From positions 62,001-126,000 of the forward strand of contig NZ_DATLJA010000029.1 of assembly GCF_035539115.1 (NCBI RefSeq): a stretch of DNA of 64,000 bases. Reading direction: 5' to 3'. The notes beneath the pieces were generated by a model. It was not told the DNA's origin. It searched no databases and saw nothing but the letters and a program-made list of their open reading frames with translations. This document shows, piece after piece, positions 1-8,800 of the stretch. The stretch comes from Desulfitobacterium_A sp035539115. GTDB lineage: Bacteria; Bacillota; Desulfitobacteriia; Desulfitobacteriales; Desulfitobacteriaceae. Made by a program: the position numbers and the translations under genes. Position 1 is the first letter of the stretch; each line of letters begins with the position of its first letter.

Positions 1-2
1 AC

Positions 3-3000
3 GCTTATAATTGGCAAAATACGGAGGAGCTAGCCCAAAGCCCCTGGGGAGAGTCTGTCCGCCAAGGCGTTAAAGACAAAGCCGAAGAAAGTATAGGGTT
101 ATTAGAACGAGCATATCAACTCAGTATGCAACCTAGGGGACCGAAGCACTATTCGAGCTGCCTTCAGGAAGACATTGTTCGTTTACAACATCTCAGCAAA
201 ATCCTGCAGGAAGGAAGCTGGGGAGAGGTAGAAGCACAATTCCAGGAGGCGTCGAAATTTTCTAAGCTTCCCTCAGGTCCTCGCAAAGGGAAGGCCGGCT
301 CAGCCCGCAAAAATGCTGAAGAAACTTCCATTGTATCTGAAGAGCTCCAGTTCCCGGAAGAGCTCCAAAAAGCTATCCGCGAAGAATCTAAAAAAGCACG
401 TGATGAGGCGAAGAAGAAACTTGAAAAGCTCAGTAAGGATCTTTTTCAGTTTCCCCTTGGGGAACAACTCCCCAGACTTCAACAGATGGGAGAGCTCGTC
501 AAAACCCTAGCAACAGTTGTTCAGGAATTCTCTCAAGAATATTCCCGTGCAAAACGGCAACGGAATATCGTTGATTTTTCTGATTTGGAGCATTTTGCGC
601 TAAGGTTATTAGTGGAGGATAGGGAGGGAAACCCAACTCCAGTTGCTCAAACGCTCCAAGAACGGTTTGCTGAGGTCATGGTCGATGAGTACCAGGATAT
701 CAATCCTGTCCAAGAAAAAATTCTCCAGTCCGTCTCCCGTCACGACGGACCAGCTCCCAATCTATTTATGGTGGGGGATGTCAAGCAGAGCATTTATCGC
801 TTCCGCATGGCCGATCCCAGCTTATTTCTCACCAAATATATAAATTTACCGCATTGGGACCCTGCGCAGACCCCTTCCTCGTCTCAAAAACTTGTCATCG
901 ACCTAAATCGTAATTTTCGCAGCCGCAAGGAAGTGATCGAGGGAGTCAACTTTTTGTTTCGCCAAATAATGACGGCAGGAGCAGGGGAGATTTCTTATGA
1001 TGATCAAGCTGCCTTACGCTATGGTGCCAGCTTCGTCAGCGGACAGCCTGAGCTTAAAACTGCTGAAGGTCCGATTGAAGTTCATTTGTTTGATCCCAAA
1101 GTTCTCAAATCTTCTCCCACTTCCACAGTTGAGCCTGCGAATCAGAACAGGGATGCCAGCTCGCCCCCAGAGCTGAACGAAGACATAATCCAGAGAGAGT
1201 GTGGAGTGGATGAGGCAAGTGGAAGTACAGCTGAAGAGGGGATTCTGCAGGAAGAATTGACGCTGGAAGATCTTGAAACAGCGCGTCTCGAAGCTCGCTT
1301 AGTTGCTAACCGGATTCAACACCTTGTTCAAGGTCAGGAATTTCAGGTTTACGACAAACATCTTCAAGATTTTCGAGCCACCCAATATTCTGATATTGTC
1401 ATTCTGATGCGTTCCTTCTCCTCAATTGCCCCACTCTATGTTGAAGAATTCCAATCTTTGGGAATTCCGGTTTATGCCGAAACGAGCAGCGGCTACTTCG
1501 GTGCAAGTGAAGTTGAAACGATGCTTTCACTCCTCAAAGTTATCGATAATCCCCGCTTAGATATTCCTTTGGCTGCTGTGCTTCGTTCCCCCTTTGTAGG
1601 CTTGAATGGTACGGAACTGGGGAAGATGCGTTCCTTATTGCCCCAGGGTGATTTTTATGAGGCCCTTGTGCTGGTCTATTGGGCTGCTCTGGAGCTCGAA
1701 CTGCAGGAGCCCGAACGATCAGAAAAACCCAGTCTTCCCGAGATCTCTGACGTACTTGAAGTGTATACAAAGTCTTGGCCACAACTCTTGGCTAAGGCCT
1801 GTGAGACTCTTAAAGAGACACCTTCCCTTAAGAAAAAAGTGCTTTACTTTTATCCCAAACTCCAAGCCTGGCGTCAGCTTGCCCGCCAGACTTCCCTAGC
1901 AGACTTATTATGGAATCTTTATGAGGAAACAGGATATCTGGCATATGTCGGGACCTTACCCAGTGGCCCCCAACGTCAGGCGAATCTCCGAGTACTTTAT
2001 GACCGGGCTTGCCGCTTTGAAGCAACCAATTACCGTGGCCTCTTTCGTTTTTTGCGCTTCCTTGACCGCTTTCAAGGGCAGGGGAAAGACTTAGGAAATG
2101 CCCGGGCACTTGGGGAAAACGAAGATGTGGTGCGCCTTATTACGGTTCACGCCAGTAAAGGCCTGGAGTTTCCTGTCGTTTTCGTCGTGGGACTCGGGAA
2201 AAAGTTCAATACCCATAGTCTAAGGGGTAATCTCTTGCTTCATTCCAGTCTTGGTGTAGGAGTTCCCTTGATCGATATTGAAAATCGAGTTCGTTATCCT
2301 TCTTTTATTCAAACGGGCGTTAAAGAACGGCTTTGGCAAGAATCTTTGGCCGAAGAGCTGCGAATTCTCTATGTCGCGCTGACCCGAGCGAAAGAGAGGT
2401 TGTTCCTTTATGGAGCCCTCCCTAAATTACACGATGTTATTAAGCAATGGCAAAGTTTAGCCACCTATATCGAACCTGCTTTCCCTGATGGGCAACTACG
2501 CAGCGCTCGAACCTTTCTTGATTGGATAGGCCCTGCTCTCGCTCGACATCCTCAAGCCCTATTTAGTGATTCCCTTAATGCTTTAGTTAGTGAGCCTGAT
2601 CTTGCTCAGGAGCCAAATAAGCCTGTACTTGCTGACAACACTTCCTCTCAGTGGTTGGTTCTAATCCATGATACGCTTGAGACCTTCTCAGCCAATAAGG
2701 AGGAGGGGGAGGAAGAGGAAGCCTGTCCCTCCGAAGGCGAAGCTAAACTCTCACCGGAAAGTTCACTTGACGAATGGTATCAGACAATTGACGAACGCTT
2801 GAGTTGGGCCTACCCCTACCCTGAAGATGTTCATCAAGTAGCCAAAACCAGTGTGAGCGAACTTAAACGTCGGTTTGCCTGGCATCAAGAGGAGTTGACA
2901 GCTACACCAGTCAAACCCCTCCAAGCCAAAGAATATACGCGGCCAAAATTCCTTCAAGCGAACCAGAAACTAACCCCGGCAGAACGAGGGATAGCCTTCC

Positions 3001-3596
3001 ATGCTGTCATGGAACACTTGCCCTTGCAGGACTGGGCTGAAACTTGGTCTGATCTTTCAAGCGAACAGCAAGAATTCCAAGTTGAATCACTTTTTCAATC
3101 TCTGGTTCACCAGGAAATTATTACTTCTGCGCAAGCAGCAACGCTTTCAGCGAAACAGATCGTTAACTTTCTCAATTCTCCGTTGGGCACCCGACTTCTT
3201 AAGGCCAAGGAAGTACGGCGTGAATTACCGTTTACCTTGACCCTCTATCCAAATGGACTGGTGAAAGATTTTCAAGAAGAAGGGGAGGGGGAAAGGGAAA
3301 GAAGTAGTCGTGAAGGAATACTGGTTCAAGGGGTCATTGACGTACTCATTCTTTCCCCCGATCGAAAGAGCGCCGAAATCTTAGATTATAAAACCGATCA
3401 GGTCAAATTTATGGGAACACCTGAAAGAACACTGATTGAACGCTATAGCTTACAGCTTTCCCTATATTCCTTGGCTGTGGAAAAACTTCTTCATGTACAA
3501 GTCGAACAAGCTACTCTCTACTCGGTCGATCTAAGCTGTGAAATACCGATACCCGCAGAGGAGCTCCGAGCAAAACAAGCAAAGCTTAACCCCTAG
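3..3596 (+). CDS. addA: ATP-dependent helicase/nuclease AddA, C-terminal part (5' end outside window)
   Basis: This is the helicase-nuclease subunit of AddAB, which processes double-strand DNA ends for RecA-dependent repair in the cytoplasm. The reading frame is already open at base 3, so the N-terminus with the Walker A motif lies upstream of the window. Visible UvrD-type helicase motifs are DEYQD (about 684-698), GDVKQS (about 776-793), LNRNFRSR, the ITVHASKGLEFP motif and LYVALTRAKERL. The C-terminal RecB-family nuclease domain shows GIAFHAVMEHL, then GVIDVL and DYKTD near 3384-3398, and a YSLQLSLY motif, so the nuclease site looks intact. Between the helicase motifs there is a long acidic low-complexity insertion (about 1130-1270). 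addB would be expected just upstream. The identification is secure; only the 5' end is missing. Confidence 0.95.
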   Translation, partial: AYNWQNTEELAQSPWGESVRQGVKDKAEESIGLLERAYQLSMQPRGPKHYSSCLQEDIVRLQHLSKILQEGSWGEVEAQFQEASKFSKLPSGPRKGKAGSARKNAEETSIVSEELQFPEELQKAIREESKKARDEAKKKLEKLSKDLFQFPLGEQLPRLQQMGELVKTLATVVQEFSQEYSRAKRQRNIVDFSDLEHFALRLLVEDREGNPTPVAQTLQERFAEVMVDEYQDINPVQEKILQSVSRHDGPAPNLFMVGDVKQSIYRFRMADPSLFLTKYINLPHWDPAQTPSSSQKLVIDLNRNFRSRKEVIEGVNFLFRQIMTAGAGEISYDDQAALRYGASFVSGQPELKTAEGPIEVHLFDPKVLKSSPTSTVEPANQNRDASSPPELNEDIIQRECGVDEASGSTAEEGILQEELTLEDLETARLEARLVANRIQHLVQGQEFQVYDKHLQDFRATQYSDIVILMRSFSSIAPLYVEEFQSLGIPVYAETSSGYFGASEVETMLSLLKVIDNPRLDIPLAAVLRSPFVGLNGTELGKMRSLLPQGDFYEALVLVYWAALELELQEPERSEKPSLPEISDVLEVYTKSWPQLLAKACETLKETPSLKKKVLYFYPKLQAWRQLARQTSLADLLWNLYEETGYLAYVGTLPSGPQRQANLRVLYDRACRFEATNYRGLFRFLRFLDRFQGQGKDLGNARALGENEDVVRLITVHASKGLEFPVVFVVGLGKKFNTHSLRGNLLLHSSLGVGVPLIDIENRVRYPSFIQTGVKERLWQESLAEELRILYVALTRAKERLFLYGALPKLHDVIKQWQSLATYIEPAFPDGQLRSARTFLDWIGPALARHPQALFSDSLNALVSEPDLAQEPNKPVLADNTSSQWLVLIHDTLETFSANKEEGEEEEACPSEGEAKLSPESSLDEWYQTIDERLSWAYPYPEDVHQVAKTSVSELKRRFAWHQEELTATPVKPLQAKEYTRPKFLQANQKLTPAERGIAFHAVMEHLPLQDWAETWSDLSSEQQEFQVESLFQSLVHQEIITSAQAATLSAKQIVNFLNSPLGTRLLKAKEVRRELPFTLTLYPNGLVKDFQEEGEGERERSSREGILVQGVIDVLILSPDRKSAEILDYKTDQVKFMGTPERTLIERYSLQLSLYSLAVEKLLHVQVEQATLYSVDLSCEIPIPAEELRAKQAKLNP

Positions 3597-3650
3597 TCAT
3601 CTAAAAAGGAAACAAAGAAAGCGACTAAGTACACTTTCATCGTAGGATAT

Positions 3651-3692
3651 AAAAAAGCCCCCATAGGTTTATCACAATAAACCCGTGGGGGA
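3651..3692 (-). terminator. Rho-independent terminator of the ABC importer operon
   Basis: The arms GCCCCCATAGGTTTA and TAAACCCGTGGGGG pair around a short loop. Read on the minus strand the stem is followed by six T residues, so it ends the minus-strand operon; on the plus strand no T run follows. Confidence 0.85.
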
Positions 3693-3704
3693 GGTGTGAG
3701 TAAA

Positions 3705-4508
3705 TTAAAAAGTACTCGCTAAAATCATTCGGTCATTATTCATATGCACGCCACTCGCTTTTTCAAACATCTCCAGTAAGCGGTTCATGCTCATATTATT
3801 ACGGTCTGTGCCCTTAAGATCGAGGATAATCCTGCCATCGTGCATCATAAGTGTACGATTACCCACTGCTAAGGCCTGTTCTAGATTATGCGTAATCATT
3901 AGGGTGGTTAAATGTGACTTTTCCGTAACTGAGCATGTTAAATTCAACACTTTTTCAGCAGTTTTTGGATCGAGAGCAGCTGTGTGTTCATCCAGAAGCA
4001 AAAGCCGAGGTTTTTTGAGTGTTGCCATTAACAAGGTCAGGGCCTGACGTTGACCACCTGAAAGAAGACGAACTTTCGTAGTTAACCGTCCTTCCAAGCC
4101 CAAACCGAGCTTCGTTAGTTCCTCCCGAAAAGACTCTCGTTCTTTGCCCTTAAGCGCCCATCGTAAACGGCGGGGCTCGCCGCGTTTCAAAGCCATAATC
4201 AGGTTTTCCTCGATGGTCATGGAAGCAGCTGTTCCAGACATGGGATCCTGAAAGACACGGCTGATGAGTTCAGCCCTTTTAAACGACGGCAATTTTGTAA
4301 TGTCTTTACCATCCAGAATAATATGGCCCTGATCGGGAAGAAAGGTGCCGGCAATGGCATTCATCAGCGTTGACTTACCCGCTCCATTGGAACCAATCAC
4401 AGTAACAAAATCTCCGGGATCCAAGTGCAATTGTACACGGTCCAACGCTATTTTCTCATTAATTGTCCCTTGGTTAAACACTTTGGTAAGATTATTTACT
4501 GTTAGCAT
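3705..4508 (-). CDS. ABC importer ATP-binding protein (TrpZ/ABC_sub_bind-type system)
   Basis: Cytoplasmic ATPase of an ABC importer; 267 residues from the chosen start. It shows Walker A GSNGAGKST, the signature LSGGQRQ and Walker B LLLLDEHTAALDP. The histidine after the Walker B glutamate, in place of the usual proline, is as I recall it from ATPases partnered with ABC_sub_bind lipoproteins. The ATG at 4508 is preferred because AAAGGAG lies eight bases upstream; an upstream in-frame start would add nine residues without a ribosome site. The gene overlaps the end of the permease gene by 17 bases, so translation is probably coupled. The substrate is not determined by the sequence; tryptophan or another small organic molecule is possible for the family. 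Confidence 0.88.
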   Translation of the reverse strand: MLTVNNLTKVFNQGTINEKIALDRVQLHLDPGDFVTVIGSNGAGKSTLMNAIAGTFLPDQGHIILDGKDITKLPSFKRAELISRVFQDPMSGTAASMTIEENLIMALKRGEPRRLRWALKGKERESFREELTKLGLGLEGRLTTKVRLLSGGQRQALTLLMATLKKPRLLLLDEHTAALDPKTAEKVLNLTCSVTEKSHLTTLMITHNLEQALAVGNRTLMMHDGRIILDLKGTDRNNMSMNRLLEMFEKASGVHMNNDRMILASTF

Positions 4509-5409
4509 AATTGGTCTCCTTTCCACGTGCAGCACTGCTCAAGGCCGAAACCTTAAATTTCATATTGGGTGCGGCTAAAGCAATAATGACGATAAAAGCC
4601 GTGATCATCTTTAAGTCGGTCGGTCCAAGCCCCATTTGCAAGGCAATTGCAATGATGATCCGATAGATTATACCACCGCAAATCACAGCAATCAGCGTGC
4701 GTCCGAGGTTAGAAGTACCTATAAGAACTTCTCCGATAATCAAGGAGGCTAATCCAGCCACGATCATCCCGATACCCATCCCGGCATCAGCGAATTGCTG
4801 ATTTTGTGCCACAAAACTTCCAGAGAGGGCAACAAGACCATTCGATAAGGCCAATCCCAACAATTTCATACCATTTGTATTAACCCCTAAGCTCCGAATC
4901 ATCAACTCATTATCCCCGGTTGCTCGCATAGCCAAACCTAACTCCGTCTTTAAGAATAAATAGAGAAGAACGCCGAGCACGAAGATCGTAAGGAAGGCTA
5001 AGACAAGCACTCCATAAGTGTGCATACCGGGAAGGTTCTTGAAGTCGGTAAAAATCGTCCGTGCTTTAAGCAGGGAGACGTTCGCCCGACCCATAACCCG
5101 CAGATTAACAGAATAGAGCGCAGTCATCGTCAAAATCCCAGAAAGTAAAGGAGAAATCTTAAACCGGGTATGGAGAAAACCGGTAAAAGTTCCGCCTAAA
5201 CACCCAGCAGCAAAAGCGATCGCAGTTGCCAACCACGGGTTTGTGCCATTGTATATTAAAATTGCCGCAGTCGCTCCACCAAGAGTAAAGCTACCTTCAA
5301 CAGTAAGATCAGCATAATCGAGAATTCGAAACGTTAGATAAACTCCCAGAACCATGATGGCGTACATCAAACCTTGTTCGAGTGTACCAACAGCAATTTG
5401 GGGAAACAT
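4492..5409 (-). CDS. ABC importer permease (BPD_transp_2 family)
   Basis: Integral membrane permease of about 305 residues with eight or so hydrophobic segments, of the family shared by branched-chain amino acid, BMP-type and TrpY transporters. The segment TFRILDYADLTVEGSFTLGG near the N-terminus is typical of the permeases paired with ABC_sub_bind lipoproteins. The ATG at 5409 is chosen because GAGGTG lies seven bases upstream; a TTG at 5424 is the alternative. It sits between the lipoprotein and ATPase genes, and all three form one minus-strand operon. The family assignment is firm and the transported molecule is unknown. Confidence 0.88.
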   Translation of the reverse strand: MFPQIAVGTLEQGLMYAIMVLGVYLTFRILDYADLTVEGSFTLGGATAAILIYNGTNPWLATAIAFAAGCLGGTFTGFLHTRFKISPLLSGILTMTALYSVNLRVMGRANVSLLKARTIFTDFKNLPGMHTYGVLVLAFLTIFVLGVLLYLFLKTELGLAMRATGDNELMIRSLGVNTNGMKLLGLALSNGLVALSGSFVAQNQQFADAGMGIGMIVAGLASLIIGEVLIGTSNLGRTLIAVICGGIIYRIIIAIALQMGLGPTDLKMITAFIVIIALAAPNMKFKVSALSSAARGKETNYANSK

Positions 5410-5570
5410 CTTTACACACCTCAATTTCTTCTTTTGGAAGAAGTCTCGATATTCGTGTATGGGTTAACACAAATATTTTTTTCGTATCTTTTTTGATACG
5501 TTTATCTTCTATATCTCTTTATCTTTTCCACTTGAAGTTTCTTACGTTTTTTACAATAATTCTGTTAGGT

Positions 5571-6569
5571 TTATTTTAAAATTGCTTTTTGTTGTAAATC
5601 GGCTGGTAGCTTAATTCCCAAAAGTTCTAAGGTTGCTTTATTAAAGACAGTATCAAACTCTTTTTGGCTCTCAATCGGCATATCCTGAGGTTTTTGGCCT
5701 TTTAATATCTTAAGAGCCATATCACCCGTTTGTGCCCCTAATTTTTTATAATTGATACCAATTGTTCCCAAACCGCCCTTATCGACGATACTACTTTCCC
5801 CAGGGATCAAGGGGATCTTATTCTTATTGGTAACTTGAATCACGGAATCCGAGGCTGATACCACGGTATTATCTGTGGGAACATAGATCGCATCCACTTT
5901 TCCAACAAGAGATTGAGCAGCTTGTAAGACATCAGCAGTAGTAGCTACGGTTACTTTAACAAGTTCTAGCCCTGCTTGATTGGCAATAGTTTCTGCCATT
6001 GCAACTTGAACTTGGGAGTTATCTTCACCCGCATTATAAATAACTCCAACCTTCTTGGCGTTTGGAACAACTGTTTTGAGAAGATCAAACTGTTCCCTCA
6101 AAGGATTCATATCTGTGGTCCCGGTTACGTTCTTGCCGGGTTTCTCCAGGCTATCCGCTAAGCCTGCCTTAACTGGATCGGTAACGGCTGTGATAAGAAT
6201 GGGAGTATCCTGGCTTGCACGAGCCATGGATTGAGCGGCGGGAGTTGCAATCGCAAGAATAAGGTCAAGCTTTTCCGAGGCAAACTTTTGCGTAATTGAT
6301 TGAAGTATAGACTGATCATTTTGCGCACTTTGATATTCGACGGTTAAATTTTTTCCTTCTTCATACCCATTGGCCTTTAAGGTTTCTAAAAATCCTTCTC
6401 TAGCTGCATCCAAGGCCGGATGCTCCACAATCTGCACAATACCAACCTTAATTGCCTTTGGTCCTGTCGTATTTCCGGCTTGCGTGTTTTGATTTGTCGG
6501 GGATGTACCACATCCTGCTAAGCTCAACGCCATCATGAGCGAGAGTCCTAATGCTACAATCTTCTTCAT
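5571..6569 (-). CDS. ABC transporter substrate-binding lipoprotein (ABC_sub_bind family)
   Basis: Extracytoplasmic binding protein of 332 residues, anchored by lipid. The N-terminus carries a short signal peptide ending in the lipobox LAGC at about residues 17-20, followed by a Thr/Asn/Gln-rich linker. The mature part (from about residue 38, AIKVGIVQIVEHPALDAAR) matches the periplasmic-binding-like fold of PF04392, which includes TrpX. GGAGG lies 11 bases before the ATG. This is the first gene of the importer operon, followed after about 160 bases by the permease. I looked for a T-box in the leader, as found before trpXYZ in some Firmicutes, and saw none, so the substrate remains open. Confidence 0.9.
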   Translation of the reverse strand: MKKIVALGLSLMMALSLAGCGTSPTNQNTQAGNTTGPKAIKVGIVQIVEHPALDAAREGFLETLKANGYEEGKNLTVEYQSAQNDQSILQSITQKFASEKLDLILAIATPAAQSMARASQDTPILITAVTDPVKAGLADSLEKPGKNVTGTTDMNPLREQFDLLKTVVPNAKKVGVIYNAGEDNSQVQVAMAETIANQAGLELVKVTVATTADVLQAAQSLVGKVDAIYVPTDNTVVSASDSVIQVTNKNKIPLIPGESSIVDKGGLGTIGINYKKLGAQTGDMALKILKGQKPQDMPIESQKEFDTVFNKATLELLGIKLPADLQQKAILK

Positions 6570-6877
6570 CCTACAAATGCCTCCTCATATTTGGCAATAC
6601 TTGAAAAAGGGTATAAAAAATACACCTCCGCAGGAAGTGCACCTCTCCAGTCCCATTCCTACTGTACTACCATACTACAATCATTTAGTTTATTTTATGT
6701 TATAGTTTTGGGAAACGATTGTCAATAACCTTTGCTTAAATATTTTTTCTTATTTATGCTTGGTACATACTCATATTTCCTTCATATCCATATATTGTTA
6801 TCAAACAGCCCCTCTAATCAATATTTCATTGAAGCTTTGAGAACCTTAAGATAACAGGACGTAAAGGAGGAAATATT
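6570..6877. other. Divergent intergenic region between importer operon and LysM gene
   Basis: This 308-base gap separates two divergently read genes. It holds a good minus-strand sigma-A promoter (6697-6725) and the strong AAAGGAGG ribosome site of the plus-strand LysM gene. The rest is AT-rich; I see no T-box or riboswitch consensus. Confidence 0.6.
6697..6725 (-). promoter_or_regulatory. Sigma-A-type promoter for the ABC importer operon
   Basis: On the minus strand TTGACA and TAACAT are separated by 17 bases. Transcription would start near 6690, leaving a leader of about 120 bases before the lipoprotein gene. Confidence 0.6.
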
Positions 6878-7291
6878 ATGAATTACCCAATGCAACCAAT
6901 GGCTGGTCCTGCAGGTATGATGGGAACCCAAGGAATGGGAATGGCGCCTGGTACTATGGGAGCCGCTCCTGGAATGTATAACCCTGCTTTTCCCCACGCT
7001 GGCCTCGTCAATCTTGACCCTGATTGCGCTCCAGGTGCTGTAACTCTTGATGTAGGTAATCCCTGCTGCTATCCACAGTATGGTATGGGTATGGGTATGG
7101 AAATGCATCATCGTACACCTGAACCGCTGCCGACTCCTGCACCCGAAGTCTATGTTGTCAAAAAGGGAGATAGTGTCTACAAAATTGCTAAGCGCTATGG
7201 CACGACCATGAGAGCGATCATCCTCGCAAATAATCTCAGAAATCCTGAGCTTATTTATCCCGGCCAGCTCTTATATATCCCCGGTGTCTAA
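6878..7291 (+). CDS. Met/Gly/Pro-rich protein with C-terminal LysM domain
   Basis: A 137-residue protein whose C-terminal 47 residues are one LysM peptidoglycan-binding module (VYVVKKGDSVYKIAKRYG ... NPELIYPGQLLYIP). The first 90 residues are rich in Met, Gly and Pro with many M/GM/PM repeats, a Cys pair (NPCCYPQ) and a His pair (MHHR). No signal peptide or membrane segment is visible, which is common for spore-coat or cortex LysM proteins such as SafA, SpoVID or YkzQ-like proteins in Firmicutes. GGAGG lies seven bases before ATG. It is monocistronic and ends at two strong terminators. A spore-coat role is an inference from family and composition; a metal-binding N-terminus is only possible. 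Confidence 0.8.
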   Translation: MNYPMQPMAGPAGMMGTQGMGMAPGTMGAAPGMYNPAFPHAGLVNLDPDCAPGAVTLDVGNPCCYPQYGMGMGMEMHHRTPEPLPTPAPEVYVVKKGDSVYKIAKRYGTTMRAIILANNLRNPELIYPGQLLYIPGV

Positions 7292-7325
7292 TTCTAACGC
7301 TTTGATTCTTCCCCGGGGGAGCATC

Positions 7326-7377
7326 AAATAAAGAACGAACGGCTGAACCCTTGGGTTCGGCCGTTCGTTCTTTATTT
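7326..7377 (+). terminator. Very long terminator hairpin after the LysM gene
   Basis: Arms of 25 bases pair with a single G-U wobble (AAATAAAGAACGAACGGCTG with its complement ending at 7377) around a two-base loop. The descending arm ends in TTTATTT. It works on either strand by sequence. Confidence 0.85.
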
Positions 7378-7379
7378 CA

Positions 7380-7416
7380 GCCCAAAAACCGCATCGATGA
7401 GGCGATTTTTGGGCTT
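7380..7416 (+). terminator. Second terminator hairpin in tandem
   Basis: AGCCCAAAAACCGC pairs with GCGATTTTTGGGCT, with one mismatch, and is followed by a short T run. It stands two bases after the first terminator and directly upstream of the next promoter region, insulating the GntR/ABC operon. Confidence 0.7.
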
Positions 7417-7556
7417 TACAAAAAATGCATATTGGGTTAGTATGTATATATTGTATATGGACAGTATCGACATTATATATGGTTAATTTGTCTTTTGCTC
7501 TTTTAACTTCAGTTAACATTATAAACCAACTCTTTAATAGGAAGGAGGATAAGGAA

Positions 7557-7931
7557 TTGAAAATCGTCATTTCCAATTCTTCATCTGACCCCATTTATCA
7601 GCAAATTTTCAATCAAATTCAGGAAGCCATTTTTCAAGGTGAATTAAAAGAAGGCGAAGCTCTACCCTCAATTCGCAACCTTGCTAAAGATCTGCAGATC
7701 AGCGTAATTACGACAAAACGAGCTTACGATGACTTGGAACATGAGCGATATATTGAAACCGTTCCCGGCAAAGGCTCTTTTATCGCCGTTCAGAACAAGG
7801 AACTTATGCGTGAAAAACATCTTCGGATTCTCGAGGATCAACTCACCGAAGGAATTCATACTGCTAAACTTCTGCGGCTAAATCTTGACGAACTCCAGAA
7901 CATGCTGACCCTGCTTTACGAGGAGGATTAA
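7557..7931 (+). CDS. GntR-family transcriptional regulator (YtrA subfamily)
   Basis: A short DNA-binding regulator of 124 residues. The N-terminal winged helix-turn-helix of the GntR family is clear: DPIYQQIFNQIQEAIFQGEL, then EGEALPSIRNLAKDL, and TTKRAYDDLE with YIETVPGKGSFIA. The C-terminus is only a short helical tail, as in the YtrA subfamily, rather than a ligand-binding domain. The start is taken at the TTG at 7557, with AGGAGG about eight bases before it; the open frame extends further upstream to 7425 but that part has no family similarity. It is two bases upstream of an ABC ATPase gene. YtrA-type regulators usually repress their own ABC operon and respond to cell-wall antibiotics; that role here is inferred. 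Confidence 0.88.
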   Translation: MKIVISNSSSDPIYQQIFNQIQEAIFQGELKEGEALPSIRNLAKDLQISVITTKRAYDDLEHERYIETVPGKGSFIAVQNKELMREKHLRILEDQLTEGIHTAKLLRLNLDELQNMLTLLYEED

Positions 7932-7933
7932 AA

Positions 7934-8800
7934 ATGGAAAACATTTTAGAAGTTAATAACCTAACAAAACATTTCTCAGGCTTTTCCTTAAATAAGATCA
8001 GCTTTTCACTGCCCAAAGGCTATATTATGGGCTTCATCGGGCCAAACGGAGCAGGGAAAAGCACCACGCTTAAACTCCTTCTTAATTTGCTCAAAAAGGA
8101 TGGAGGAGAGATCAAAATCTTTGGGCTGGATTCTGTCCGAGACCAACTGGCTATTAAAAATAGAATCGGCTTTGTTTTCGATGAAAGCTTTTATTATGAA
8201 AATTTGAGCATTGACGAAATCATTCGAGTGATCAGTCCCCATTACCAAAGGTGGGATGCCCAGGCCTTTAAACGCTGGATGAAAACGTTCCAGATTCACA
8301 CGCGTCAAAAAATCAATGAAATGTCCAAAGGGATGAAGCTGAAGCTTTCCCTAGCCATCGCCCTATCCCATCACGCCGAATTGCTGATCATGGATGAACC
8401 CACTGCAGGACTTGACCCCATCGTGCGCAGAGACCTGTTAGACATCTTAACAGGTCTTCTTCAAGATGAAAATATGGGCATTTTCTTTTCCACACACATT
8501 GTCTCCGACCTCGAAAAAATCGCCGATTATATTACCTTGATTAATCAAGGTAATATAATCTTCAGTGAAAACAAAGATCAGGTTCTCGAAGAATTCAAGC
8601 TGGTTAAAGGCGAGAAGGAGTTACTCACCTCAGCTGTACGTGCATTCTTTATCGGCATCCGCGAAAATCACTTTGGTTTCGAAGGGTTACTTCGCAATCC
8701 TGGCTTACTCCCCCCGGAGTTAAAAGAACACATTCTCGTCGAGAGACCCACCCTCGAAGAAATTATGCTCTACACAGTAAAGGGGGAAGACCATGCTTAA
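7934..8800 (+). CDS. ABC exporter ATP-binding protein (YtrB-like)
   Basis: A 288-residue ATPase with Walker A GPNGAGKSTT, a divergent signature NEMSKGMKLKLSLAIA, Walker B LLIMDEPTAGLDP and the switch histidine in FFSTHIVSDLE. The C-terminal ~70 residues form the extra domain seen in ABC-2 drug/lantibiotic-type ATPases. The ribosome site GAGGAGG lies inside the end of the regulator gene. It overlaps the permease gene by eight bases. Together with the GntR regulator and the ABC-2 permease it forms a compact three-gene exporter operon. Substrate unknown. Confidence 0.9.
   Translation: MENILEVNNLTKHFSGFSLNKISFSLPKGYIMGFIGPNGAGKSTTLKLLLNLLKKDGGEIKIFGLDSVRDQLAIKNRIGFVFDESFYYENLSIDEIIRVISPHYQRWDAQAFKRWMKTFQIHTRQKINEMSKGMKLKLSLAIALSHHAELLIMDEPTAGLDPIVRRDLLDILTGLLQDENMGIFFSTHIVSDLEKIADYITLINQGNIIFSENKDQVLEEFKLVKGEKELLTSAVRAFFIGIRENHFGFEGLLRNPGLLPPELKEHILVERPTLEEIMLYTVKGEDHA

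Noticed and set aside
6570..6690. T-box leader before the TrpX-like transporter genes
   Set aside because: The conserved GGTGG.ACCGCG antiterminator sequence and a specifier loop are not found on the minus strand.
7271..7594. Minus-strand open frame across the double terminator
   Set aside because: It runs through two terminator hairpins and the promoter of the GntR gene, has no ribosome site and no family pattern.
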